Assembly (NCBI GenBank): GCA_027859095.1
Contig: JAQIBN010000121.1
Location: forward strand, 1-37,135
Direction of reading: 5' to 3'
From: Spirochaetia bacterium
Lineage (GTDB): Bacteria; Spirochaetota; Spirochaetia; B11-G9
Length of the DNA: 37,135 bases
Part shown: piece by piece, positions 24,315 through 31,902 of the stretch
How positions within the stretch are numbered: the stretch's first letter is position 1
Layout of the letters: every line of letters begins with the position of its first letter
Made by a program: the position numbers and the translations under genes
Notes under the pieces: model-generated
Database searches by the model: none
What the model saw: the letters and a program-made list of their open reading frames with translations, nothing else
What the model was told of the DNA's origin: nothing

Positions 24315-25946
24315 ATGAAGGAAATTGTTCCCGGGACCCTGGTTCATTACAATGAAATTGCCAGGCTCATGTCGAAGTATAGTTCAAAACTCTCTGGTAA
24401 TTATGCAGCTATTAATGCGCATATTGGAGGACAGTTCTTTTTTTCACCTCATAAGATGGCACTTGAAGCTCATGTGCATCATACTATCAATCATACTTCT
24501 CTTCTTGGCTATCTTTCTTCCCTTTCGGAGAAAGAGGCTGTGTCTCTGTCAGAATTATTAAAAAGATATTGCCCTGAAAACGGATTTTTTATAGACCTGT
24601 ATAAAGCCTACCAGGATTTATGGAAAAAATCTTCTTTGAAAGAATCCTCTTTTGATATTTTTTTGGATTATCAGAAAAAACAAAAGGTAGGTTCAACAGG
24701 TTATCTTGATTATTCAGCCGGGCAACTTGAAAGTCTTGCTCTGATGAAAAAATATTTTCAGAATATGGGGATCCCTGTTCTGGATAACCAGGTAGTTATG
24801 GGAACCGGATACAAGAATCTCTATCATACACTTCTGAATGTATTGATGACAAAGGATGTCACCCTTGATGAAAAGGGGAGAGACCTTAGAAAAAGGGACA
24901 GCGGAACAATACTTGTGCCAAGAGGGCATTATCAGAGCCTTGTTAAAGCTCCCTCATGGCATAACAGCCGCCTGAAGGTAGTCGAACGGATGGATGGAGA
25001 AAACATAAAAAAAGAACTTGAAGACAGAGGGGATATAAAAGCGATCTATTTCAGCGTTGTCGCAAACCCGTCAGGTGAAGTCATGCCTGAAAAGCAAATC
25101 AGGGAAATTTCTGAAGTAGTGCTTGAGTACAATGAAAAGAATTCTGATAATCCAGTTTTTGTTATAGCTGATCAGGTTTATAACGGAAGTATTCTAAAAA
25201 GTGGAGTAAAGATCTTTTCAATAGCTTCGCTTATTGGGGAAAATTCAAAGATGTTTGATTATACAATAACAATTGTTTCCCCATCAAAAACACTTGGTTA
25301 CGCCTCTGCCAGAATAGGATTTGCAACAAGTGGAGCATGGATTCCAGGCGACAAAAGCAGTATTATATCAAGAATGGAGAAAGCCCTTGATAATGAGGGA
25401 TGTGATGGGATTGAGGTCTCAAACGAAGTTGGAGTCGTTGCAGCCTATTCATTTTCCTCTCAGAAATGGATAGATGACAACAGCTCCTATATTAAAAGTC
25501 AGCTTGAACGTGCCAGACAGCATGTTACTTCAATTAACAATAGTGTTGGATATCAATTCTTAGAAATCAATAATCCTGACGCAGGCTGGTATATACTTTC
25601 GAAATTCAAGCGAAAAAATCTGCCCTCATTAATTAAAGACAGTACTGATCTGATGGTATTTTTTATGAACTATAATCATTGTGCAGAGAATTCCGGTTTT
25701 ATCTGCCGTCCTGGATCACAGTTTGGATATGAAGCTGTCAATCTGCCTCCAATGGACTTTCTAATCTTAAGATCCACTCTTGCCATGAAATCGGAAGATC
25801 TGGATGATTTCTTTCGCAGATTTAAAGAGGCTATTTTGAAACTTGCAGCTTTAAAGGAACTGGAAATGATGGGGCCCGAGAAGGTTGAATCATTTATCAT
25901 GAAAAAAACTGCAGAAAATGAATTGAAATTTATACTTAAAGAATGA
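24315..25946 (+). CDS. PLP-dependent aminotransferase-fold (class I/II) enzyme of unusual length
   Basis: About 543 residues, longer than the usual 380-430 of fold-type I aminotransferases. The core is recognisable: the cofactor Asp-Tyr pair in IADQVYNG (D286, Y289), the Schiff-base Lys in IVSPSKTLGY (K325), and SARIGFATSG after it. The extra length is mainly an N-terminal region (about residues 1-140) including HIGGQFFFSPHKMALEAHVHH, and a C-terminal helical tail. It may be an aminotransferase or a lyase of amino acids; I do not recognise the subfamily. I chose the ATG with GGGAG ten bases upstream; a GTG 33 bases earlier has an equally placed AAGGA. It belongs to the transporter operon, between the PHP hydrolase and the sulfatase maturase. 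Confidence 0.75.
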   Translation: MKEIVPGTLVHYNEIARLMSKYSSKLSGNYAAINAHIGGQFFFSPHKMALEAHVHHTINHTSLLGYLSSLSEKEAVSLSELLKRYCPENGFFIDLYKAYQDLWKKSSLKESSFDIFLDYQKKQKVGSTGYLDYSAGQLESLALMKKYFQNMGIPVLDNQVVMGTGYKNLYHTLLNVLMTKDVTLDEKGRDLRKRDSGTILVPRGHYQSLVKAPSWHNSRLKVVERMDGENIKKELEDRGDIKAIYFSVVANPSGEVMPEKQIREISEVVLEYNEKNSDNPVFVIADQVYNGSILKSGVKIFSIASLIGENSKMFDYTITIVSPSKTLGYASARIGFATSGAWIPGDKSSIISRMEKALDNEGCDGIEVSNEVGVVAAYSFSSQKWIDDNSSYIKSQLERARQHVTSINNSVGYQFLEINNPDAGWYILSKFKRKNLPSLIKDSTDLMVFFMNYNHCAENSGFICRPGSQFGYEAVNLPPMDFLILRSTLAMKSEDLDDFFRRFKEAILKLAALKELEMMGPEKVESFIMKKTAENELKFILKE

Positions 25947-25989
25947 TTATCATATTAGTGGATTGACGGAAGGATACTTTATTAACACA

Positions 25990-27117
25990 ATGGGTTTTAT
26001 GAATAGAGTTAAACCTTTTTCACTATTAATGAAACCCGCTTCTGCTGCTTGTAATCTGCGTTGTGAATATTGTTTCTACATAGATCATCTTGATTACGTC
26101 AAAGAAGGTTATAAACCCATCATGTCGGATACAGCTCTGGAAAAGATGATCTCCTCTTATATGAAAATACCATTACCAGAATATAATTTTGGATGGCAGG
26201 GAGGAGAGCCTACTATACTGGGTTTGGAATTCTATAAAAAAGTTATAGAATTACAAAAACAATATGCACCTCCCAATGCAATAATCGGAAATGCTATTCA
26301 GACCAATGGAACTCTTATTGATCAGGCTATGGCAGAGTTCTTTGCTGAGAATAATTTCCTTCTGGGAGTAAGTCTTGATGGACCCAAAGATAATCATAAT
26401 AGGTTCAGATTGACAGAAAGCGGGAACCCCACACACGAGAAGGTTATGAGGGGTATAGATTTTCTTCGTCAGGCAAAAGCTGAATTTAATATTTTATGTC
26501 TTGTAAACTCGGATAATGTACAAAAACCAAAAGAATTGTATAAATATTACAAAGAAAAAGGGTTCAACTTCCTTCAGTTTATACCCTGTGTGGAATATGA
26601 TGATAAGGGAAACCTGACACATTATTCCATTACAGGAGAGCAGTGGGGTGAATTCCTGTGTGATATCTTTGATTTATGGTACAGAAAAGACACCCGGGGA
26701 ATTTCTATTCGACACTTTGATTCTGTATTAAACTATCTTGTTAAGGGTCAGTATACACAATGTACTATGGATAGAGACTGCAGGCAGTATTTTGTTGTAG
26801 AGTATGATGGAGGAATTTTCCCCTGTGATTTTTTTGTAGAAAAAGAATTGCAATTGGGAAATATAGAGGACACATCATGGGAAAGTGCTCTTGAAAATTC
26901 TGTATATGAGAATTTTGGGAAAAAAAAGAGTCAATGGAACAGTCTTTGTGATAATTGTGAATGGCTTGAATTATGTCATGGAGATTGCCAGAAAATGCGT
27001 GGACCGGATGCCCTATCAGATACACTCAGCACATTATGTGCTGGATGGAAAATGTTTTATAAACATACAATAGATAGGTTTGAAACATTGGCACAATTAG
27101 TGAGAGAGCAGGAGTAA
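25990..27117 (+). CDS. Anaerobic sulfatase-maturating radical SAM enzyme (anSME)
   Basis: A 375-residue radical SAM/SPASM enzyme. The SAM cluster motif is CNLRCEYC (C21, C25, C28) inside KPASAACNLRCEYCFY; GWQGGEPTILGLEFYKK and QTNGTLID follow. The SPASM half supplies Cys for two auxiliary clusters (CTMDRDCRQYF, GIFPCDFFV, LCDNCEWLELCHGDCQK, LCAGW). The whole resembles the clostridial anSME closely. It oxidises the Cys or Ser of C/S-x-P-x-R sulfatase motifs to formylglycine without oxygen, which fits the two sulfatases at 8247 and 12174. The start is uncertain: a TTG at 25963 or an ATG at 25999 also fit, and no ribosome site is well placed. Confidence 0.92.
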   Translation: MGFMNRVKPFSLLMKPASAACNLRCEYCFYIDHLDYVKEGYKPIMSDTALEKMISSYMKIPLPEYNFGWQGGEPTILGLEFYKKVIELQKQYAPPNAIIGNAIQTNGTLIDQAMAEFFAENNFLLGVSLDGPKDNHNRFRLTESGNPTHEKVMRGIDFLRQAKAEFNILCLVNSDNVQKPKELYKYYKEKGFNFLQFIPCVEYDDKGNLTHYSITGEQWGEFLCDIFDLWYRKDTRGISIRHFDSVLNYLVKGQYTQCTMDRDCRQYFVVEYDGGIFPCDFFVEKELQLGNIEDTSWESALENSVYENFGKKKSQWNSLCDNCEWLELCHGDCQKMRGPDALSDTLSTLCAGWKMFYKHTIDRFETLAQLVREQE

Positions 27118-27125
27118 CGTGCTTC

Positions 27126-27155
27126 CGTAAAGACGCGATTAATCGCGTCTCTACG
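27126..27155. repeat. Perfect 20-bp palindrome with extended arms
   Basis: AGACGCGATTAATCGCGTCT at 27131-27150 equals its own reverse complement, and CGTA/TACG extend it after one mismatched pair. It is G+C-rich in an A+T-rich setting and lies between the ends of two converging genes. It resembles dispersed GACGCGAT-type palindromes that I recall from many bacterial genomes. It could act as a bidirectional transcription barrier, although no T-run follows either arm. Confidence 0.75.
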
Positions 27156-27158
27156 AAA

Positions 27159-27974
27159 TTACATTTCCTGCAAATCAACCCTGTTCTTAAGACTTGGTAT
27201 TTTCGCTCTAACATCTTCCAGATAATCCCAGTCAATATCAGCAACAATTGTATCCACCCTATCTGATGCCCTTGCTATTACCTTACCCCAGGGGTCTATA
27301 ATCATACTGTTTCCATAACAATTTTTTTTATCTGGATGCTCTCCAATCTGATTAGGGGCTGCAATATAAACCTGGTTCTCAATGGCTCTGGCACGCAAAA
27401 GAGCTTCCCAGTGGTCTTTTCCTGTGAACAGCGTGAAGGCAGCAGGAACAAATATCAGTTTTGCACCACCTATAGTAAGTTTTCTGTAAAGCTCCGGAAA
27501 TCTTAAATCGTAGCAAATAGAAAACCCTAAATGTCCGATGTCTGAATTAGTATTTACGACAGATTTTCCACTTTCATACCTGTCAGATTCCCTGTAGGTA
27601 AGTTCTTTATCCAGTTCAATATCAAACAAGTGTATTTTTCGATATACAGATTCTATATTTCCTGATGGGTTAATAAATACTGATGTATTGTATGATTTTC
27701 CATCTATCTCTGCTTTCTCAACAAAGCTGCCATTGTGGATATAGATATTGTACTTTACTGACAGTTCTTTAAACCTTGAAATAATTTCTCCATCAAGTGT
27801 TTGGGCTATGGAGTTTGTTGGAGTTTCAGATAGATATGTAGACATCTCAGGGAAAATAATAATTTGTGCCCCTTTTTTAGAGCATTCTTCTGTTTGCATT
27901 TCAATTTGTTTGAAGGATTTTTTTATATTATCTTTTGTATTTAATTGCCCCAGCCCTATTCTTAGTTTGTTCAT
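27159..27974 (-). CDS. Carbon-nitrogen hydrolase, Nit1/Nit2 (omega-amidase-like) family
   Basis: A 271-residue nitrilase-superfamily amidase with the full catalytic triad: E43 in IIFPE, K113 in YRKIHLFD, and C154 in SICYDLRFPELYR. Short single-domain members of this branch hydrolyse omega-amides (alpha-ketoglutaramate, alpha-ketosuccinamate) or deaminated glutathione in the cytosol. It is not in the transporter operon but converges on it from the right. It could handle an omega-amide made by the nearby PLP enzyme, but that is only a context guess. No strong ribosome site is visible before the ATG. Confidence 0.88.
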   Translation of the reverse strand: MNKLRIGLGQLNTKDNIKKSFKQIEMQTEECSKKGAQIIIFPEMSTYLSETPTNSIAQTLDGEIISRFKELSVKYNIYIHNGSFVEKAEIDGKSYNTSVFINPSGNIESVYRKIHLFDIELDKELTYRESDRYESGKSVVNTNSDIGHLGFSICYDLRFPELYRKLTIGGAKLIFVPAAFTLFTGKDHWEALLRARAIENQVYIAAPNQIGEHPDKKNCYGNSMIIDPWGKVIARASDRVDTIVADIDWDYLEDVRAKIPSLKNRVDLQEM

Positions 27975-28045
27975 TTTCTGCCTCGGATTATTATTGATCT
28001 AATAGAAACATAATTCTATTTTCTATTATCCATATTAAATAATAT

Positions 28046-28465
28046 TTATTCTATACCAGTTTCAAAAAGATTTATTGAAAGATTTTCTGAAGCTATTTTG
28101 TTATGAGCCTTTTTATCAAATGTTAGCCAAATCCCTTCTAGTTCTTCGGCAAGAGCAATATAAACAGCATCATATCCTGTAATACCTGGTTGAATAAATC
28201 GATTAGCTCTTGTATATATATTTTCTGTCATTGGATATCTTAGTATTCCAGAATGAAGAATCCGGTTTATATCTGTACCGAAAATCTGCTCTGCCTCAGG
28301 ACTATGTCTGTAAAGGACTGAAAGCATTTCGTAGGTAAAAAGCTCAGGCACAGCAAACATTTCAGGTTCTTCAATCAGTTTTTCCAGAACAATATTTGCA
28401 TTATGATGTTCTGTTCCTTTTACGTACCATCTTACTGCCACAGAAGCATCCAGAATATATCTCAA
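28046..28465 (-). CDS. vapC: VapC-type PIN-domain ribonuclease toxin
   Basis: A 139-residue PIN-domain protein with the four acidic residues in place: D6 (ILDASVAVRWY), E46 (ELFTYEML), D99 (GYDAVYIALAEE) and D117 (LTFDKKAH). The family cuts specific RNAs, often initiator tRNA or rRNA, when freed from its antitoxin. Its ATG overlaps the antitoxin stop by four bases, a typical coupled toxin-antitoxin layout. The length is normal and nothing suggests decay. Confidence 0.88.
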   Translation of the reverse strand: MRYILDASVAVRWYVKGTEHHNANIVLEKLIEEPEMFAVPELFTYEMLSVLYRHSPEAEQIFGTDINRILHSGILRYPMTENIYTRANRFIQPGITGYDAVYIALAEELEGIWLTFDKKAHNKIASENLSINLFETGIE

Positions 28466-28734
28466 TCTTCATGACCTCTTAGTCTTCTTAGAGTTACTAA
28501 AGGGTCTTCAGGGATAAGTGAAGGCGCAGAATGGCTCTTTACTTGCCTAATAAACTTCTCTTTTTCTTCATCTGCTTGTTTATCCAGGAAACGAGTTTGA
28601 AAATCCTCATAACGGATTAGGACAGCTCGTATTTTCTTACTTTTAGTAATAAGGATGGGGTCTTTATCTTTATCCAACAGATCCAGAACTTCACCCAATT
28701 GATTTCGAATTTTTAAAGCGTTTACAGTAGTCAT
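28462..28734 (-). CDS. Phd/YefM-like antitoxin of the VapC pair
   Basis: A 90-residue protein with the Phd/YefM fold signature: MTTVNALKIRNQLGEVLDLL, then DPILITKSKKIRAVLIRYEDF, followed by a charged, probably unstructured tail that would wrap the toxin. It should neutralise VapC and repress its own promoter. A consensus promoter ends six bases before the ATG and no Shine-Dalgarno is present, so the message is probably leaderless. Confidence 0.85.
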   Translation of the reverse strand: MTTVNALKIRNQLGEVLDLLDKDKDPILITKSKKIRAVLIRYEDFQTRFLDKQADEEKEKFIRQVKSHSAPSLIPEDPLVTLRRLRGHED

Positions 28735-28740
28735 ATATTT

Positions 28741-28769
28741 AAAATATGCATAGTAGGTGTATATGTCAA
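28741..28769 (-). promoter_or_regulatory. Promoter of the toxin-antitoxin operon, probably leaderless
   Basis: On the minus strand TTGACA (28769-28764) is followed after 17 bases by TATTTT (28746-28741). Only six bases separate this -10 from the ATG at 28734, so transcription should start at or next to the A of the start codon. GTGTATAT occurs twice, at 28757-28764 and 28770-28777, flanking the -35, and is a candidate antitoxin operator. Confidence 0.65.
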
Positions 28770-28801
28770 GTGTATATAAAGTAGAGTTTTTTGTTTTTAA
28801 A

Positions 28802-28837
28802 TTACTATTTTACTAATGTAAAAATAGTAAGTATATT
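28802..28837 (+). promoter_or_regulatory. Promoter with overlapping inverted repeat before the secreted-protein gene
   Basis: TTTACT (28809-28814), 17 bases and TATATT (28832-28837) form a plausible promoter that ends six bases before the ATG at 28844. An inverted repeat with arms TTACTATTTTAC (28802-28813) and GTAAAAATAGTAA (28818-28830), one bulged base and a four-base centre, covers the -35 and spacer. It looks like an operator for a dimeric repressor; a hairpin is excluded from the message if it is leaderless. Confidence 0.45.
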
Positions 28838-28843
28838 TATCCT

Positions 28844-29278
28844 ATGAAAACTATAACAACAATATTAGTATTAGTCGCTTTAATTGCTTTTAATTTATCT
28901 GCAGAAGAACCAGCAGCTATTGATTACAACACTGATCTAAATTTTGCTCAGGTTGAATTTGTAAAAGCAGTTCAAAGTACAAATGACAGCTGGTCATTCT
29001 ATGTTACTGTTCGTCATAACGATGAAGGCTGGAATCACTATGCGGATTTGTGGGATGTGGTAGATCCTGAAACAGGGGAAGTCTTTGCTGAGAGGGTACT
29101 GGCTCATCCCCATGAAACTGAACAACCCTTTACCAGAAGTCAGTCCAGGATTGTCTTTCCCAAAGGTCAGCGTTTTGTAGAGGTTAGGGCTAAATGTCAG
29201 TTACATGGGTTTGAAGGCAAAACTGTAGTTGTTGATTTGGAATCTATAGATGGTGAAAGTTATAGTATAAAAAACTAA
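28844..29278 (+). CDS. Small secreted protein of unknown function
   Basis: A 144-residue protein with a clear signal peptide (MKTITTILVLVALIAFNLSA, cleavage near residue 20) and a mature part of about 124 residues rich in beta strands, with one Cys. The motif run WSFYVTVRHNDEGWNHYADLW..., then HPHETEQPFTRS and a closing RFVEVRAKC.LHGFEGK, recalls small uncharacterised periplasmic proteins of Proteobacteria with the same DGW.HYAD and HPH..EQPF signatures. The conserved His, Trp and Asp residues could bind a metal or a ligand. No function is known to me. No ribosome site precedes the ATG. It is divergent from the toxin-antitoxin operon and lies 78 bases before kbl. Confidence 0.8.
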   Translation: MKTITTILVLVALIAFNLSAEEPAAIDYNTDLNFAQVEFVKAVQSTNDSWSFYVTVRHNDEGWNHYADLWDVVDPETGEVFAERVLAHPHETEQPFTRSQSRIVFPKGQRFVEVRAKCQLHGFEGKTVVVDLESIDGESYSIKN

Positions 29279-29299
29279 TTATTAACTGATTTATAAAAA

Positions 29300-29352
29300 T
29301 TCCCCTACTAATACGATTCAAAATGCATTACTATTTAAAATGGATAGGGGGA
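29300..29352 (+). promoter_or_regulatory. Long-range pairing that could hide the kbl ribosome site
   Basis: TTCCCCTA at 29300-29307 can pair over eight positions (one G-U) with TAGGGGGA at 29345-29352, which contains the AGGGGG Shine-Dalgarno of kbl. If both are on the same message, translation would depend on opening this stem. The 37-base loop weakens the case. Confidence 0.35.
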
Positions 29353-29356
29353 TATT

Positions 29357-30538
29357 ATGAACAATGACTTCAGCGATCATCTAAACCGGAAACTTGATGA
29401 AATTAAGGAAATGAATCTCTATAAAAATGAGCGGGTATTAACGACCCCCCAGGGAAGTCATATTGAAACTGAAGATGGAAAGAAGGTTCTTAATTTCTGT
29501 TCCAATAACTACATAGGTTTTGCAAATAATAATGATATAAAAAAAGCAGCTGTTCAGGGTGTCGAGAAATGGGGATTTGGCCTTTCTTCTGTCAGATTTA
29601 TATGCGGAACCCAATCTGTTCATAAACAGCTTGAAAAGGATATAGCCTCATTTACAGGATGTGAGGATGCCATTCTGTATGCCGCATGTTTTGATGCAAA
29701 TGGGGGAGTTTTTGAACCACTTTTTGATGAAAATGATGCAATTATTTCAGATGAGCTAAATCATGCATCAATAATTGATGGAATTAGGCTGTCAAAGGCA
29801 AAAAGAGTTCGTTATAAACATATGGATATGGAAGATCTTGAAAAACAACTTGTAGAGGCAAAGGACTCAAGGTTCAGGATAATCTGTACTGATGGTGTTT
29901 TTTCTATGGATGGAGATATAGCTCCTGTTGATAAAATAGTAGAATTGGCAGAAAAATATAATGCTCTTGTAATGGTAGATGATTCTCATGCTACAGGTTA
30001 TATCGGGAAAACGGGAAGAGGTTCTGCAGAGCACTGTGGAGTATTAGGTAGGGTTGATATTATAACAACCACTTTTGGTAAAGCTCTTGGTGGTGCCTCT
30101 GGCGGATGTATATGCGCCAGAAAAGAGATTGTTGAAATGCTTAGACAAAAATCCAGACCCTATCTATTTTCAAATACTCTTGCACCTGCAGTAGCTGCTG
30201 CATCTATAGAAGCACTTTCCCTTTTAAAAAAGAGTAATGGGAATTATTCATCAGACCTTAAAAAGAAATCTGACTATTTCAGGGGAACGATGAAGGGTTT
30301 TGGATTTGATGTTCCAGATGGAGATACAGCAATTATTCCTGTTATGCTCTACGATGAGCATCTGGCAGTAAACATTGCGGAAAACCTTTATGTAAATGGA
30401 ATATATGTAATTCCATTCTCCTTTCCTGTTGTTCCAAAAGGAAAGGCAAGAATTAGAGTACAGATTTCCACAGAACATTCAATGGAGGATATAAACAGGC
30501 TTCTTGAAGAATTTAAAAATGCTTCTCAGTCTACATAA
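29357..30538 (+). CDS. kbl: 2-amino-3-ketobutyrate CoA ligase (glycine C-acetyltransferase)
   Basis: A 393-residue PLP enzyme of the alpha-oxoamine synthase family, of the usual length. It cleaves 2-amino-3-ketobutyrate with CoA to glycine and acetyl-CoA. FCSNNYIGFANN near residue 47, SVRFICGTQSVHKQLE, VDDSHATGYIGKTGRG and the Schiff-base Lys K242 in TTFGKALGGASGG all match Kbl. A strong AGGGGG lies five bases before the ATG. It works with threonine dehydrogenase, encoded 1.4 kb downstream on the same strand but separated by an opposing aminopeptidase gene. Confidence 0.95.
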   Translation: MNNDFSDHLNRKLDEIKEMNLYKNERVLTTPQGSHIETEDGKKVLNFCSNNYIGFANNNDIKKAAVQGVEKWGFGLSSVRFICGTQSVHKQLEKDIASFTGCEDAILYAACFDANGGVFEPLFDENDAIISDELNHASIIDGIRLSKAKRVRYKHMDMEDLEKQLVEAKDSRFRIICTDGVFSMDGDIAPVDKIVELAEKYNALVMVDDSHATGYIGKTGRGSAEHCGVLGRVDIITTTFGKALGGASGGCICARKEIVEMLRQKSRPYLFSNTLAPAVAAASIEALSLLKKSNGNYSSDLKKKSDYFRGTMKGFGFDVPDGDTAIIPVMLYDEHLAVNIAENLYVNGIYVIPFSFPVVPKGKARIRVQISTEHSMEDINRLLEEFKNASQST

Positions 30539-30544
30539 ATAATA

Positions 30545-31789
30545 TCAGGAGAAATCTTTTGTAAATTCACCATTAATAATTATATCAATTTTTTCATCAT
30601 CCCAGGTTAATCCAGTTACATCAACATCCGGGGAACCTATCATAAAATCAGTATGAAGATTGGAAACATTGATACCATTTTCCAGTAGTACTTCATCACT
30701 CATCCTACTCCCTCCTTCGTAGCAATCAGGGTATGCGCTTCCCAGTGCTATATGGCAGGAAGCATTTTCATCAAATAGAATATTATAAAAAGTTTTACCT
30801 GACTTAAAAATAGGAGAATTACTGTCAACCAGAGCTAGCTCTCCTAGATAAGCAGCAGCAAGATCAATTGACAGATACTGATCCAGAACATCTTTTCCTG
30901 ATTCAGCTCCATATTTAGTAAGTTTACCTTGACTGAATTCAAACCATGCTCCCTCTATAACTTTACCAATTGCAGGAACAAGAACAGGCCTGGTTATTTT
31001 TACCTGACCTTCAGTTTCTCTAAAATCAGGAGCTGTAAATACTTCCTCTGTTGGCAGGTTAGGTGAAAATTCGATACCTTTATCGGTAACAGAACTTCCA
31101 CCATTCCAGACTGCTTTTTTGCTTAAACCCATTTTTAAATCTGTGCCGGGTCCTTTAAAATAAACCTCTTTGAGTTTTAAGCTATTTAGAACAGAAGATC
31201 TTCTTTTTAATGTTTTCCCGCTTTCAACCCATATTCCTGATGGGTTACCATTATCCAGATGAAGAATTGGGATAAGTACTTCCCATAAGCTATCAATTGC
31301 TTCCGGGGAAGGGGGCATTTCCATTATTTTACCAGCAAGAATCTCTGTTGGAGCAAAAGCTACAATCCACTGGATTCTGTGGTTTTGTACTGCTTCTCTA
31401 AAAGATTTTCCTGCTTCTGCAATAGCTTTTCCTGATTTTGTATTTTTTTTAGGATTTAGATTAGCCAGTAAATCAGGATCTTCAGTTCCATTCAGGGCAA
31501 TCAGAGCCCAATTTTCTTCTACAAGTAGGCGAAGGGTTTCTGTTCTAAATGCTGGGACATAATCAAGATAGATATCTTTAGAATGTTCTATTCTTGCTTT
31601 ATACAATAAAGGGTTTTCTTTTTCATTTGAATCCACCCTTACATATCTGGCACCCTTTTTATAGGCTTCAGCGGCAATAATAGAAGCAAACTTCCAATGT
31701 ATGGGTTCTGTTCGTATTAGAAGGTTTTGTCCTTCCTGAATATTAAGGTTTGTAAGGATAACATTTGAGTATTTTTCTAAAAAGGTCAT
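30545..31789 (-). CDS. M29-family metal-dependent aminopeptidase
   Basis: About 414 residues, the normal length of thermophilic-type M29 aminopeptidases (AmpS/AmpT), which remove N-terminal residues in the cytosol with a two-metal site. Motifs carrying the metal ligands are LPTEEVFTAPD, the stretch ENASCHIALGSAY and NLHTDFMIGSPDVDV. The start is placed at the ATG with GGAG six bases upstream. An ATG 12 bases earlier and a longer frame to 31858 exist, but the extra residues (MKHILLARLKLVLYCY) are not family-like. It converges with kbl, leaving six bases between the stop codons, and is divergent from tdh. Confidence 0.88.
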   Translation of the reverse strand: MTFLEKYSNVILTNLNIQEGQNLLIRTEPIHWKFASIIAAEAYKKGARYVRVDSNEKENPLLYKARIEHSKDIYLDYVPAFRTETLRLLVEENWALIALNGTEDPDLLANLNPKKNTKSGKAIAEAGKSFREAVQNHRIQWIVAFAPTEILAGKIMEMPPSPEAIDSLWEVLIPILHLDNGNPSGIWVESGKTLKRRSSVLNSLKLKEVYFKGPGTDLKMGLSKKAVWNGGSSVTDKGIEFSPNLPTEEVFTAPDFRETEGQVKITRPVLVPAIGKVIEGAWFEFSQGKLTKYGAESGKDVLDQYLSIDLAAAYLGELALVDSNSPIFKSGKTFYNILFDENASCHIALGSAYPDCYEGGSRMSDEVLLENGINVSNLHTDFMIGSPDVDVTGLTWDDEKIDIIINGEFTKDFS

Positions 31790-31902
31790 TAGCTGCTCCA
31801 TTTTCTGATTATAACAATATAACACTAATTTTAATCTTGCTAATAAAATATGCTTCATTTTTATTCATTATAAGCTATACTTAAAATTGATGGGGGAAAC
31901 CA

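Noticed and set aside
31790-31858. Longer N-terminus for the M29 aminopeptidase
   Set aside because: The extra residues form a basic hydrophobic stretch absent from the family, and GGAG is ideally placed for the ATG at 31789.
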